Position numbers and translations under genes: made by a program. From Deltaproteobacteria bacterium (GTDB lineage Bacteria; Desulfobacterota; Syntrophobacteria; Syntrophobacterales; Thermodesulforhabdaceae), in the NCBI GenBank assembly GCA_019309115.1, contig JAFDGW010000001.1:1-64000 (forward strand): 64,000 nt of DNA, read 5' to 3'. The notes beneath the pieces are model-generated. The model had not been told where the DNA came from and did no database searches. It was given only the letters and a program-made list of their open reading frames with translations. Shown piece after piece: positions 14,851 to 23,757 of this stretch (within the stretch, counting starts at the first letter, position 1; every line of letters starts with the position of its first letter).

Positions 14851-17088
14851 TTATCGAACGGCTCTATATAACTCTCGCGGTTTCTCATTCTTCCTTAGAT
14901 TGTAGCGTTTTATCTTACTGTAAAGGGTGCTTCTGCTTATATTCAATCGTCGAGCTGCCTCGTGTTTGTTCCAATTGCAATCTTTCAGGACCTTTTCTAT
15001 CAGGCGCCGCTCGTGCTCTTCCAGTGTGGTCGGTTGACCATTTTCGCCAACAGACTCTTTTAAAAATCTAGGCAAGTGTTCCGGGGTAATTTCATCGTCA
15101 GGGCATAGGATAACCGCGTGACTCAGAGTATTTTCCAGTTGCCTTACATTACCGGGCCAGTCATATTCCATCAGAATGCTCAATGCATTCTGGGATATTG
15201 ATTTAACCTTTTTATTTTCTCTGATGTTGTACTTTTTGATGAAGTGATTGCAGAGTAATGGAATATCTTCCTTTCGTTCCCGAAGGGGTGGAAGATGTAT
15301 GCGTATTACATTCAGACGATAAAAAAGATCTTCACGGAAACGCCCGGTTCTGACCTCTTCCTCTAGGTTTTTATTTGTTGCCGCCAGAATTCGCACGTCT
15401 GCTTCAAGAGTTTTTTCTCCACCCACCCGTTCAAACTTTCTGTCCTGTAAGAATCTCAGGAGCAACACCTGTGTTGCCGGTGCTATGTCTCCTATCTCAT
15501 CGAGAAAAAGCGTTCCCCCCTGAGCTCTTTCTATTCGTCCCTTCTTTTGTTTTATGGCGCCAGTAAATGCCCCTCGCTCGTGTCCGAACAGTTCGCTTTC
15601 CAGAAGTGTCGGTGAATATGCAGAACAGTGAGCGACCACAAAGGGCCCCCGACTCCTTGGGCTCCTCTGATGAATTTCAAGAGCCACAAGCTCCTTGCCC
15701 GTTCCGTTTTCTCCGGTGATTAACACGGTTGCTTCCGATGCAGCCACAAGTTCGATCAGTTCATACACTTCCCTCATTTTTTCGCTTCTGCCGATTAACC
15801 GACCGAACCTCGCTACCACCCCAAAGTCCCAGGATACAGACCTACTCTCAAGCTCCCTGAGAACAAGCTGCCTTACATGTCCTGCCACCTGTGTCATAAA
15901 GGCATGCAACATGTACATAGATTCTCGATATTGGGGCAGCCCATCCGAAATGCCCAAGAAAAAATAGCCTAGGATTCGCTTATGGGTTGCTATGGGAAAA
16001 CCGAACCACTTTGGATAGTTAGCGGCAAAGGGTACTAGGGGTTTTGGGAGGTGCGTTGGATTGTTAGGGGTGGCAATGGAATCGGTCGCCGGGATGCCCG
16101 ACAACGTGGCATGGAATAGTGCAAAGGTGTCAGGTCGCATGCTTTTACGGAAGTCGAGTTGTAATGGCCACTTTTCGTCTTGTTCTGGAATCCACACAAA
16201 GCTTCGGCTTTCTTCGTCGAACAACACGAGCAATGGATCTGTATCTTCCGAGAAATGTTTTACAAGCAGGGTATCAAGATATTCGAGGAACTCGGCTAGG
16301 TTTTCTTTGTGGGAAGCTTCGCGAGATATTTCAAAGAGATATTCCATTTCGTAGTGAGGAAAGGATTTCGAAAATCCAGATGTAGCGCGTCTAAAGGCAA
16401 ATCCGACCATGCCGATCCGTCTTCCGTTGAGGGTTATGGGGAGCATCTTGATATCGCATTCCACTTCAGGATGACGTTTGACCGAAGAGCGGATGAAAAC
16501 GGTTACATTGTTTTCGTTGATGTTACCTGGCTGGCTATGAATAGAAATAATGTCGTCAAGAGAGCGCCCAAGAAGATGAGAAAAGGGAAGACGCACAAGT
16601 TGTTCAAAAGGGCGGTTCATTCCGGTTATCCTGAGGTGTTCGTCCGTTGTAAACATGGGAATGTCAAATAGGTTGAATAGACCCTTGAGAAAGAGATCTT
16701 TTGTACGGTTTTCAATAGTCAGTCCGCGTTCTTGCGAAAGATCCTTCCATAACTCAAGAAGGATTGGGCCGCTGGTGTCGTTGAAGATAGATACATGCCT
16801 TTCGAAGTAACTCTTATGTCCGTCAGGTAACACTATTTCGCCCGATACGTGCAAAGGCTTGTTTTCCGATCGAACTCTGTAAAAGATACAATCTTCACAT
16901 TTTCCTGGTTTTGCCACGAGCGATGAAAATAGCTCACATGCCCTCAGGTAACTGAGGTCATTGTACGTTTTTAAAATTTCCTTTTTGCCTTTTTCATTAC
17001 TTCCCACAATGTGGCAGGCGCTATCATAATAAACGACCGGATCTGGCAGGGATTCCATGAGCGACCGAAACCAGTTCGGTATGCTCAT
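14851..17088 (-). CDS. sigma-54-dependent transcriptional activator with PAS and GAF-like sensor regions
   Basis: The 745-aa protein begins with a PAS-like region (residues 1-60) followed by a cysteine cluster (RACELF, KCEDC, residues about 55-72). A second PAS-like region lies near 140-230 and a GAF-like region near 250-410. The AAA+ domain has Walker A GENGTGKE near residue 455, the sigma-54 contact loop GAFTGA, and Walker B FLDEIGD. A Fis-type helix-turn-helix (HEAARRLNISRSTLYSKIKRYN) closes the protein. It activates RNA polymerase holding sigma-54. AAGGAGG precedes the ATG. No receiver domain is present, so it senses a small ligand or redox state directly. Targets are unknown. Confidence 0.9.
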   Translation of the reverse strand: MSIPNWFRSLMESLPDPVVYYDSACHIVGSNEKGKKEILKTYNDLSYLRACELFSSLVAKPGKCEDCIFYRVRSENKPLHVSGEIVLPDGHKSYFERHVSIFNDTSGPILLELWKDLSQERGLTIENRTKDLFLKGLFNLFDIPMFTTDEHLRITGMNRPFEQLVRLPFSHLLGRSLDDIISIHSQPGNINENNVTVFIRSSVKRHPEVECDIKMLPITLNGRRIGMVGFAFRRATSGFSKSFPHYEMEYLFEISREASHKENLAEFLEYLDTLLVKHFSEDTDPLLVLFDEESRSFVWIPEQDEKWPLQLDFRKSMRPDTFALFHATLSGIPATDSIATPNNPTHLPKPLVPFAANYPKWFGFPIATHKRILGYFFLGISDGLPQYRESMYMLHAFMTQVAGHVRQLVLRELESRSVSWDFGVVARFGRLIGRSEKMREVYELIELVAASEATVLITGENGTGKELVALEIHQRSPRSRGPFVVAHCSAYSPTLLESELFGHERGAFTGAIKQKKGRIERAQGGTLFLDEIGDIAPATQVLLLRFLQDRKFERVGGEKTLEADVRILAATNKNLEEEVRTGRFREDLFYRLNVIRIHLPPLRERKEDIPLLCNHFIKKYNIRENKKVKSISQNALSILMEYDWPGNVRQLENTLSHAVILCPDDEITPEHLPRFLKESVGENGQPTTLEEHERRLIEKVLKDCNWNKHEAARRLNISRSTLYSKIKRYNLRKNEKPRELYRAVR

Positions 17089-17316
17089 GTTGTCCTCCTT
17101 ATCTTATTTTGCTGAGCAGTGATTGTTACTATTGAACTTCAGCCGGAAACCTCAGGACTTTGAATTCGGATTGATACTCAAGGAATTTCCGACTCAGAAC
17201 CTGCTTGATGAAAACTCATCTTCGCATAATATAATGAACAAAAGAACGCTTTTATGTCAAGATTTTAAAAATGGGATGTCAGTGACAAACAATCTGTTGC
17301 CAAATCTTGGATTTTA

Positions 17317-17343
17317 CCAGGGGCAACTCCAAGTTGCCCCTGG
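17317..17343. terminator. strong stem-loop between the TPR gene and the sigma-54 activator
   Basis: CCAGGGGCAACT pairs perfectly with AGTTGCCCCTGG across a three-base loop. It lies about 40 bases downstream of the stop of the TPR gene at 17384 on the minus strand. No clear T-tract follows, so it may be a weak terminator or an mRNA end stabiliser. Apart from this stem I see nothing in 17089-17383. Confidence 0.45.
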
Positions 17344-17383
17344 GAGATATTCCATGTGTGTCCTGTTGCCTACTATGTCGAAG

Positions 17384-18589
17384 TCATTGAGAATTTCCGA
17401 GGGATTCGATTCGCTTCAACATTTCTTCCGCCTTTTTACCTTTGTTATTTTTAAGAAACTTAGATAGTATCTCTTGCGCTTCATCATTACGATTCTGATT
17501 GCAGAGGAATTGAGCAAACCTCACCACGATCTTTTCACTATCGGGTTTTATTTCAAGTGCTGCCCTGTAAAAATTTTCTGCCTCTTCCGGGTGTCCAAGA
17601 TCTTCGTGAACACCGGCCAAAAGCTTTAAGGCATCCAGGTGATCGGGCTGTATCCTTAAGGCTCTGTGCAGCGCTTCCGCAGCTCCGTATGTATCCCCTT
17701 TTTTTAGCAGCTTCCTTGCCGTTTCGGCGTAAATTTCGGCTACTTCAGGGGACAAATTGGATGGATCCCAATGGATCATTTCGTCAATGGAGCTTAACTG
17801 ATCATACATTTTCCAGGCTTCCTCATTAAAAGGATTTTGCTGGATGTGTAGCTTTATAAGGTCCTTGGCTACATCGACGAGGTTTGCTTGAACAAGAGCA
17901 TGGAAACTATTGAAGACAATGTCTGGATCTTCTGGACTTTGGTGAAAGGCTATTTGAAAGTGTTCGAGGGCCTCGTCCAGCTTGTTATCCTGCCATAGCA
18001 AAACACCGAGGTTGTTGTGTGCCTTAGCGTGGTCAGGGTCGTGCTCAAGGGCCATCTCAAAGCATACCCTGGCCCTGTCCGATTTCCCTTTCTGAATCTG
18101 TTCTTCGCCTTCTCGTGTCAAAATATCGGCAACGCTGGGCTCCGCCGCCTTCTGAGCTGTGCTATCTTGAGATACCTGAGGTATCGGTAGAGCCTTTGCA
18201 TCGGTGGACTGAGCTTCCAATCTTTTTGCAAATTCTTCAATTTCAACATCCCAAGGGTTTCGCTCCATGTAGGCTTTGAGTATTTCCAGAGCGTCAGTTT
18301 TTTGTCCTACGGCGGAAAAGATATTGGCGCACTGCATGATCACATCTGGATCGTTGGGATCAAATTCAAGAGCCTTAACTACCTTTTCCGCGGCTTCCCT
18401 TAACTTTCCCTGTTGCCAAAGGACCTTACTTATGCCACACAGTGGCTGAGGGTAAAAAGGATCCAATTCCAGCGCCTTTTCAAAAGCCTTCAACGCTCCT
18501 TCCAAATCCCCGCGGTTTAAACATTCCTGTCCCTCTTCGTACCATTCATGTGGTAACTTAAATTCGTTGTCGACTGAAATGTGATCCAT
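17384..18589 (-). CDS. TPR-repeat protein, 401 aa
   Basis: Several tetratricopeptide repeats are visible in two blocks, residues about 10-120 (WYEEGQECLNRGDLEGALKA, PQPLCGISKVLWQQG) and about 165-240 (ARVCFEMALEHDPDHAKAHN). A third block lies near 290-395. A low-complexity linker separates the first two. No signal peptide is seen, so it is likely cytoplasmic. GGAGG lies eight bases ahead of the ATG. It stands alone upstream of the sigma-54 activator on the same strand. The partner is unknown. Confidence 0.85.
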   Translation of the reverse strand: MDHISVDNEFKLPHEWYEEGQECLNRGDLEGALKAFEKALELDPFYPQPLCGISKVLWQQGKLREAAEKVVKALEFDPNDPDVIMQCANIFSAVGQKTDALEILKAYMERNPWDVEIEEFAKRLEAQSTDAKALPIPQVSQDSTAQKAAEPSVADILTREGEEQIQKGKSDRARVCFEMALEHDPDHAKAHNNLGVLLWQDNKLDEALEHFQIAFHQSPEDPDIVFNSFHALVQANLVDVAKDLIKLHIQQNPFNEEAWKMYDQLSSIDEMIHWDPSNLSPEVAEIYAETARKLLKKGDTYGAAEALHRALRIQPDHLDALKLLAGVHEDLGHPEEAENFYRAALEIKPDSEKIVVRFAQFLCNQNRNDEAQEILSKFLKNNKGKKAEEMLKRIESLGNSQ

Positions 18590-18906
18590 CGGTTATTCCT
18601 CCGATAGTCTCGATAGTCCAAGTTTCTTTTGCTATATTCAAGTCTTTAAAAAGCAAAAGAAATACCATTCTTTTGTGAGCATTTCCCATGTTGTTTCGAG
18701 TTTTCCGTGGAGACGTTCGAAAAAATCGCACACATTGTTTTGGTTTTTGGCAGATTTTCCGAACACCCCAGTTTCCTGTTGAAAAAGACGGCGGTTAACT
18801 TTATAGTAACCAAGACCATATTCATACCACACCGAATTATTCACTCAAGGATTTTGAGAGGGAATTTTTGGATTGTTGACAGTTAATGCTGAAAAGGGAG
18901 GATTTT
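18590..18906. other. intergenic stretch without recognised features
   Basis: This divergent region between the TPR gene and the thioesterase holds no convincing gene. A 68-codon frame on the minus strand (18638-18844) starts with GTG, lacks a ribosome binding site and has no protein-like signature. Promoters for the two flanking genes are expected here, but I could not pick clear hexamers. Confidence 0.5.
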
Positions 18907-19317
18907 ATGCCGAGGAATACCCTGCAAGCGGGTATCAAGCATGAACTTTCGCTAACGACGGGGCCGGAGCATTCAGCCAGACGTTTTTTTGAGAATCTTC
19001 CTGATGTTTTTGCTACACCTTTTCTTAGCGGTCTTATGGAACAAACCTGTGCCGAGTTGGTGCAGAAACATCTGGAGCCGGGAGAGCAATCGGTTGGCAC
19101 CGCGATGGATTTAAAACATCTTGCTCCTACTCCTCTCGGTATGAAGGTAACAGTTAAGGCTCAATTAACCAAGGTAAGCGGAAGGCAGTTGATTTTTCAC
19201 CTCGAAGCCTACGACGAGGTGGAAAAGATAGGTGAAGCCACTCACTACCGTTTCATCATCAATGCGGAAAAATTCAATCAACGTGTTGCTGAAAAAGCCC
19301 AGAAGCTTTCCGATTGA
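18907..19317 (+). CDS. thioesterase, FlK-like hotdog family, 136 aa
   Basis: The sequence fits the single hotdog domain of the fluoroacetyl-CoA thioesterase (FlK) family. Its conserved catalytic region is visible as ATPFLSGLMEQTC, and the later histidine as KHLAPTPLGMKV. Such enzymes hydrolyse short acyl-CoA thioesters in the cytoplasm. I chose the ATG at 18907 since AGGGAGG lies six bases upstream of it, rather than the earlier frame opening at 18886. An acyl-CoA synthetase follows after 117 bp on the same strand, so both may act on the same acyl-CoA pool. The substrate is not predictable, and detoxification of fluoroacetate should not be assumed. Confidence 0.8.
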   Translation: MPRNTLQAGIKHELSLTTGPEHSARRFFENLPDVFATPFLSGLMEQTCAELVQKHLEPGEQSVGTAMDLKHLAPTPLGMKVTVKAQLTKVSGRQLIFHLEAYDEVEKIGEATHYRFIINAEKFNQRVAEKAQKLSD

Positions 19318-19434
19318 CCTTCGAATCATTTCATTTGGCCAGTTTGATTTTGTTAAGTAGTGTCCTTGAGTAGGTCGAAAGGAGGCACATTTTCAAAATG
19401 TTTTCAAAAAGATAACACATGGAGGGTGCCTGTC

Positions 19435-21477
19435 ATGGCTCAGGAAGCTTTGAGGGCGTTGTTTCAACCGGGGAGTGTGGCAGTTATCGGTGCGTCCGAT
19501 AACCCGTCGAAGTTGGGACATGAAATACTTAAAAATATTATTGATAGCGGTTTTCAGGGAGCCATTTATCCAATCAACCCGAAGAGTGAGAGAATTCTCG
19601 GGTTGGCCTGTTTTAAGAATGTAATGGATGTACCGGACCGTGTGGATCTTGCCGTAGTTGTGGTGCCTGCCCGCTTTGTTCCGGATGTTATCGAGGCCTG
19701 TGGGAAGAAAGGGGTACGGGCTGCGGTGGTCATCACGGGAGGGTTTGCTGAAGCCGGTCCGGAAGGCGAGGAACTTCAAAACCGGGTTGTTGCCATAGCC
19801 AAGGAATACAACATCAGGCTTTTAGGACCTAACTGTCAGGGGATAAATGTTCCTTACCATCCCCTTTGTGCATCCTGGCCTTTGCTTAAGCAAAAGGGTA
19901 GAGTAGCTATCATCAGTCAGAGTGGCACCGTTGCGGCGGCTATGATGGACTGGTTTTCTTCTGAAGGGCTCGGCGTTTCTGCTTTCGTGAGTATGGGAAA
20001 TCGGTGTGATATCGACGAGGTTGACCTTGTTGAGTATTTCAATAACGATGACAAAACTTGTGCAATTGCTTTATACATTGAGGGCCTCAAAGATCCTTCG
20101 CTTTTCAGAAAGACTCTCGAAAATGTGGAAAAGCCGATTATTATCCTCAAATCTGGAAGAACACCTAAAGGCATCAAGGCTGCAGAATCTCATACGCGGT
20201 CACTGGCGGGAGATGATGCGCTTTATGATGCTTTATGTAGGCATTATAACCTGTGTCGGGCGGAAACAATTGAAGAATTCTACGATTTTGCCAAGGCTTT
20301 TGCTTATTTGCCCAGGCCGGCGGGAAATAGAATTTTATTTGTAACCACTTCAGGGGGGGCTGGTATACTGGCTACTGATCAAGCGGAAAGGGAAGGGTTA
20401 GATGTAATGCCTCTTCCTGATTCTCTTGCCCAAGATCTCCGCAAGGTTATTCCACCCCATGCCATTTGTGCTAATCCTCTTGATCTGACCGGTGATGCTA
20501 CGGCTGAGATGTTTGGGGAAGTCGTAAGACTTGCGAGGAACCATTACGATATCATTGGAGTTATATTTGGAGATCCCGTTGAGGGGGCTTCGAGTGTAGT
20601 GTCGCCCGGCAGTAACGAGCTGGTGATTTTCCTCGGCGGTGCTGATGTGGAACGAATTGAAAAGGCTAAGATGCACGAGAAGGGTATCCCCGTTTTTCCG
20701 ACACCGGAGCGGGGTGTTAGGGCAATGGCTCAGTTGGTCGTTCCATCGATGAGAAAGCGCAGAGCAGGGTTTTCCCGAGTTCCAAAGATGGCGGGACATT
20801 CTGACTCGGTGTTGATGTTGTCACCTTATGAAGCACTGGAATTTCTACGTTCCCATGGATTGCCTTGTCTCAGCTTTGAGCAAGTCCCAAACGAAGGAGC
20901 AGCAGTTCACTGGGCGCACATGATGGGGTTTCCGGTAGTGCTCAAGATCAATTCTTCCAAAATACCTCACAAAACGGATGTAGGCGGTGTTTATCTTCAA
21001 CTCGGATCTGCTCAGGAAATACGGCTGGCTTTCAATGAAATTCGGAGGCGATACTTGGAAATGTTTCATGATGATCCATTTCCAGGGGCTTTGATTATGC
21101 CTATGGCTGAAAAAGGTCAGGAAATCATCATGGGTGCTCATCGAGACAGAGACTTTGGAGTAGTTATCCTTTTTGGGTTAGGCGGAATTTATACGGAATT
21201 GTTCCAGGATGTTTCTATTCGTTTGCTTCCCGTCGATAGAAAGAGTGTTGAGGAGATGCTGGATGAAATTCAGGGATCGGTGATTTTTGAAGGTTTTCGT
21301 GGAAACCCAGCACTGAACCGTGATGTTATCATAGACGGATTGTTGAAACTTGCCGAGATTATGGAAGCGGATGACTCGATTGAAACGATTGATATTAACC
21401 CGGCGATTATGTATCCAGAAGAGTATGTCATAGTTGATGCGCGTGTGATCAAGAGAGCTGAGGAGAGCGCAAAGTAA
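19435..21477 (+). CDS. ADP-forming acetate/acyl-CoA synthetase (fused alpha and beta parts)
   Basis: The 680-aa protein starts with a CoA-binding Rossmann domain (SVAVIGASDNPSKLGHEIL, residues about 15-130). A succinyl-CoA-ligase-like region follows, with IISQSGTVAAAMMDW and the phosphohistidine-type loop KSGRTPKGIKAAESHTRSLAG. The C-terminus is an ATP-grasp domain (GFPVVLKINSSKIPHKTDVGG, residues about 460-675). This family interconverts acyl-CoA with ADP and phosphate to acid, CoA and ATP. GGAGG precedes the ATG at 19435, so I did not use the frame opening at 19360. The direction in this organism (ATP gain from acyl-CoA, or activation of acids) cannot be told. Confidence 0.9.
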   Translation: MAQEALRALFQPGSVAVIGASDNPSKLGHEILKNIIDSGFQGAIYPINPKSERILGLACFKNVMDVPDRVDLAVVVVPARFVPDVIEACGKKGVRAAVVITGGFAEAGPEGEELQNRVVAIAKEYNIRLLGPNCQGINVPYHPLCASWPLLKQKGRVAIISQSGTVAAAMMDWFSSEGLGVSAFVSMGNRCDIDEVDLVEYFNNDDKTCAIALYIEGLKDPSLFRKTLENVEKPIIILKSGRTPKGIKAAESHTRSLAGDDALYDALCRHYNLCRAETIEEFYDFAKAFAYLPRPAGNRILFVTTSGGAGILATDQAEREGLDVMPLPDSLAQDLRKVIPPHAICANPLDLTGDATAEMFGEVVRLARNHYDIIGVIFGDPVEGASSVVSPGSNELVIFLGGADVERIEKAKMHEKGIPVFPTPERGVRAMAQLVVPSMRKRRAGFSRVPKMAGHSDSVLMLSPYEALEFLRSHGLPCLSFEQVPNEGAAVHWAHMMGFPVVLKINSSKIPHKTDVGGVYLQLGSAQEIRLAFNEIRRRYLEMFHDDPFPGALIMPMAEKGQEIIMGAHRDRDFGVVILFGLGGIYTELFQDVSIRLLPVDRKSVEEMLDEIQGSVIFEGFRGNPALNRDVIIDGLLKLAEIMEADDSIETIDINPAIMYPEEYVIVDARVIKRAEESAK

Positions 21478-21499
21478 TATTTAAGGAGAAATCGCTGTG

Positions 21500-22141
21500 T
21501 TAGGTTGTCTTTCCGAATGCTACGTTGAGTTTCTTCAATTGCTCCTTCGTTAATCCGGGTGGAGTTTCTCCTCTGATGATGGTTGCCAGCATGATTACAT
21601 AGGCGGCATGTTCGAGTTTTTCCAGAGCAAAATAAGCTTTTTCTAGGGTGCTGGAGTACGTTAATGATCCGTGACGTTCCAGCAATATTGCATTGTGATC
21701 TTTGACAAAAGGCTCAATAGCTTGTGGCACTTCTTGTGTGGACGGGGTCGCATAGGGTGCCGTGGGCACCGGCCCTATGGTTACCCAAACTTCAGGGAGC
21801 CATGTGGCATCAAAAGGAATACCGGCAAGTGTCAGTGCCGTAAGTATTGGAGGATGAGCGTGGATTACAGCTTTCACGTCTTTCCTCATGGCGTAAACAG
21901 TCAAATGCATTCGAATTTCGCTGGATGGTTTTCCTGTTCCATCAAGCACCTTTCCGTCAAGCCCGACAATTACGAAATCTTCTGGGGATAATTTGCCTTT
22001 ATTTACTCCCGACCTGGTTACAACAATCCTGTCGTCTATCCTCACGCTCAGGTTTCCATCCGTGGCCGACACCAGGCCCTTTGAATATAGCCATTTTCCC
22101 GCTTCTATGAGTTCCATTTTGACCCGCATGATGTCTTCCAT
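21500..22141 (-). CDS. class II aldolase/adducin-family protein (FucA-like)
   Basis: The 213-aa protein has the zinc-binding histidines of class II aldolases in VIHAHPPILTAL (near residue 95) and LERHGSLTYSS (near residue 155). The N-terminal SATDGNLSVRIDDRIVVTRSGVNKG is the usual substrate loop. Members cleave sugar phosphates such as fuculose 1-phosphate or ribulose 5-phosphate derivatives, or act in methionine salvage. GGGAGG precedes the ATG. It converges on the acyl-CoA synthetase with only 22 bp between stops. No sugar operon is nearby, so the substrate stays open. Confidence 0.85.
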   Translation of the reverse strand: MEDIMRVKMELIEAGKWLYSKGLVSATDGNLSVRIDDRIVVTRSGVNKGKLSPEDFVIVGLDGKVLDGTGKPSSEIRMHLTVYAMRKDVKAVIHAHPPILTALTLAGIPFDATWLPEVWVTIGPVPTAPYATPSTQEVPQAIEPFVKDHNAILLERHGSLTYSSTLEKAYFALEKLEHAAYVIMLATIIRGETPPGLTKEQLKKLNVAFGKTT

Positions 22142-22211
22142 GAGTTCCTCCCTTGTGATAAGAAACCTTCGATCACCATAATAAAATAGTTTCTTGTGTA
22201 GGAGAAGTTAT

Positions 22212-23180
22212 ATGATCAGGTTCTTTAAACGACAGGATAAGGCTGTTGAGACCAATAATGGAGGATTACTAAAGAAGCTCGGTAGCGGTTTGCAGAAAAC
22301 TCGGGACCATTTTACATCTCGCATCACCAGGCTTTTTAGCACTGATGGGAAACTGGACGAAGATTTTTTCGAAGAACTTGAAGAAATCCTTATCACGAGC
22401 GATGTTGGAGTGGCGGCTACCAAGCATCTTGTGGATAGATTATCTGATGAAGCCCGTCGTCAGGGAATTTCCGATGCCGAGGCCCTTATGAACATTCTTC
22501 AGAGGGAGATAATTGATATTTTAGAAGTCCCGGCGGAAGATCTGGATATTGCCCGCCATAAGCCCTTCGTTATCCTGGTAATCGGCATAAACGGTGTTGG
22601 TAAGACCACAAACATAGCCAAAATGGCATACATGTGGAAACAAGAAGGTCGTAATCCTTTGATCGTTGCGGCGGATACGTTCAGGGCAGCGGCTATCGAA
22701 CAGCTGACCATGTGGGGGGAGCGGATCAATGTTCCGGTCATCAGGCAAAAGGCTGGTGCGGATCCGTCGGCTGTGGTTTTTGACGCCCTTGATGCGGCCA
22801 TGGCCAGGGAACATGATGTGGTGTTAATTGACACGGCCGGAAGAATGCACACCAGGACGAACCTCATGGAAGAATTGAAGAAAGTGAATCGTGTAATTTC
22901 CAGAAAAATTCCCGGAGCACCTCACGAAACCTTTTTGGTTCTGGATGCAACAACCGGGCAAAATGCTATTTCACAAGTACGTCTTTTTCGTGAAGGCGTT
23001 GACATAACCGGCCTGGTACTGGCGAAGATGGACGGAACAGCTAAAGGAGGCATTATTATAGGTATCTGTCATGAGTTTCAAATCCCAGTGCGATTTATAG
23101 GTGTTGGTGAGGGTCTTGAAGACCTGAGACCCTTCGATGCCGGGGAATTTGCAAAGGCTCTATTTGAGGATTTTGCATAA
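22212..23180 (+). CDS. ftsY: FtsY, signal recognition particle receptor
   Basis: The 322-aa protein has the N domain (four-helix bundle, residues about 40-105) and the SRP-type GTPase G domain. G motifs are visible: GINGVGKTTNIAKMAY (G1), DTFRAAAIEQL, DTAGRMHT (G3), and AKMDGTAKGG (G4 and box). It docks ribosome-SRP complexes at the membrane for co-translational insertion. I chose the ATG at 22212, where GTAGGAGAAG gives the ribosome binding site. The long acidic A domain of E. coli FtsY is reduced to a short basic N-terminus, as in many bacteria. Confidence 0.95.
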   Translation: MIRFFKRQDKAVETNNGGLLKKLGSGLQKTRDHFTSRITRLFSTDGKLDEDFFEELEEILITSDVGVAATKHLVDRLSDEARRQGISDAEALMNILQREIIDILEVPAEDLDIARHKPFVILVIGINGVGKTTNIAKMAYMWKQEGRNPLIVAADTFRAAAIEQLTMWGERINVPVIRQKAGADPSAVVFDALDAAMAREHDVVLIDTAGRMHTRTNLMEELKKVNRVISRKIPGAPHETFLVLDATTGQNAISQVRLFREGVDITGLVLAKMDGTAKGGIIIGICHEFQIPVRFIGVGEGLEDLRPFDAGEFAKALFEDFA

Positions 23181-23186
23181 TAAAAA

Positions 23187-23210
23187 GCCCGGAGCGATAA
23201 TGCTCCGGGC
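23187..23210. terminator. bidirectional terminator between ftsY and the cold-shock gene
   Basis: GCCCGGAGC and GCTCCGGGC pair perfectly around a six-base loop. On the minus strand the stem is followed by TTTTTATT, which suits the cold-shock gene. On the plus strand CTTAATT follows, which is weaker, for ftsY. Confidence 0.8.
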
Positions 23211-23244
23211 CTTAATTACCGGTTCTCAGTTATGGGCGTTCCGT

Positions 23245-23445
23245 TTAAAGCTTTTTCACTCTAACGGCTTGCGGTCCCTTGGGGCTTTGCTCTACCTCAA
23301 AGGAGACCCTTTCGCCATCTCTAAGGGTTCTGAATCCCTTGCCTTCGATGGCTGTGTAGTGAACGAACACATCACCCTGGGTCTCGGTTTCAATGAAACC
23401 ATAGCCCTTCTTCTCGTTGAACCATTTCACACGACCTTCAACCAT
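23245..23445 (-). CDS. cold-shock domain protein, CspA family, 66 aa
   Basis: This is a single cold-shock domain with RNP1 (KGYGFIE) and RNP2 (VFVHYTAI), starting [19 protein letters not shown]. It binds single-stranded nucleic acid and melts RNA structure. AAGGAGG precedes the ATG. The 5' leader is long (about 230 bases from the predicted promoter) and contains a terminator-like hairpin, which fits the long regulated leaders known for csp mRNAs. Csp proteins of this kind may also be made at normal temperature, so cold induction is not proven. Confidence 0.95.
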   Translation of the reverse strand: MVEGRVKWFNEKKGYGFIETETQGDVFVHYTAIEGKGFRTLRDGERVSFEVEQSPKGPQAVRVKKL

Positions 23446-23580
23446 TGAACCTCTAACCTCCTTGATACTTAATGAACACTATACGCTGGCAGGAACATCA
23501 CGGAAAGCATCCAATCCCATAACCGGACCCAGGTTTTTGCTTTTCCGCCGTAGTTCCTCCCAACAAACCACACAACAAAA

Positions 23581-23615
23581 AAGAGCGATACCACCTTCCC
23601 GATGGTGCCGCTCTT
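23581..23615 (-). terminator. terminator-like hairpin inside the cold-shock gene leader
   Basis: On the minus strand AAGAGCG (23615-23609) and CGCTCTT (23587-23581) bracket a second short stem (CACC with GGTG), followed by TTTTTTGTTG. It lies about 70-100 bases after the predicted promoter and 135 bases before the cspA-like start. It could attenuate the cold-shock mRNA or end a separate small RNA. A 59-codon frame with AAGGA before its ATG (23648 to 23469) runs through it and may be chance. Confidence 0.5.
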
Positions 23616-23685
23616 AATTCCAAAACTTAAAAACTTAGAAACAAACATATAATTCCTTTACAACATATCTAACCTAACGGTTTGA

Positions 23686-23713
23686 ACTATACATCATCTC
23701 AAAAAGGGGTCAA
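23686..23713 (-). promoter_or_regulatory. promoter for the cold-shock leader transcript
   Basis: On the minus strand TTGACC (23713-23708) and TATAGT (23691-23686) are 16 bases apart. Transcription would begin near 23679. No other minus-strand gene lies between it and the cold-shock gene. Confidence 0.5.
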
Positions 23714-23757
23714 GCAATTTTTCTTCAGGAGGGAAGATTTTTTTTCAAAAGAAGTGT

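Noticed and set aside
18638-18844. 68-codon minus-strand frame
   Set aside because: GTG start without a ribosome binding site and no family resemblance.
23469-23648. 59-codon frame in the cold-shock leader as a firm gene
   Set aside because: It runs through the terminator-like hairpin and shows no family likeness. It has a fair ribosome binding site, so I mention it only as a possibility.
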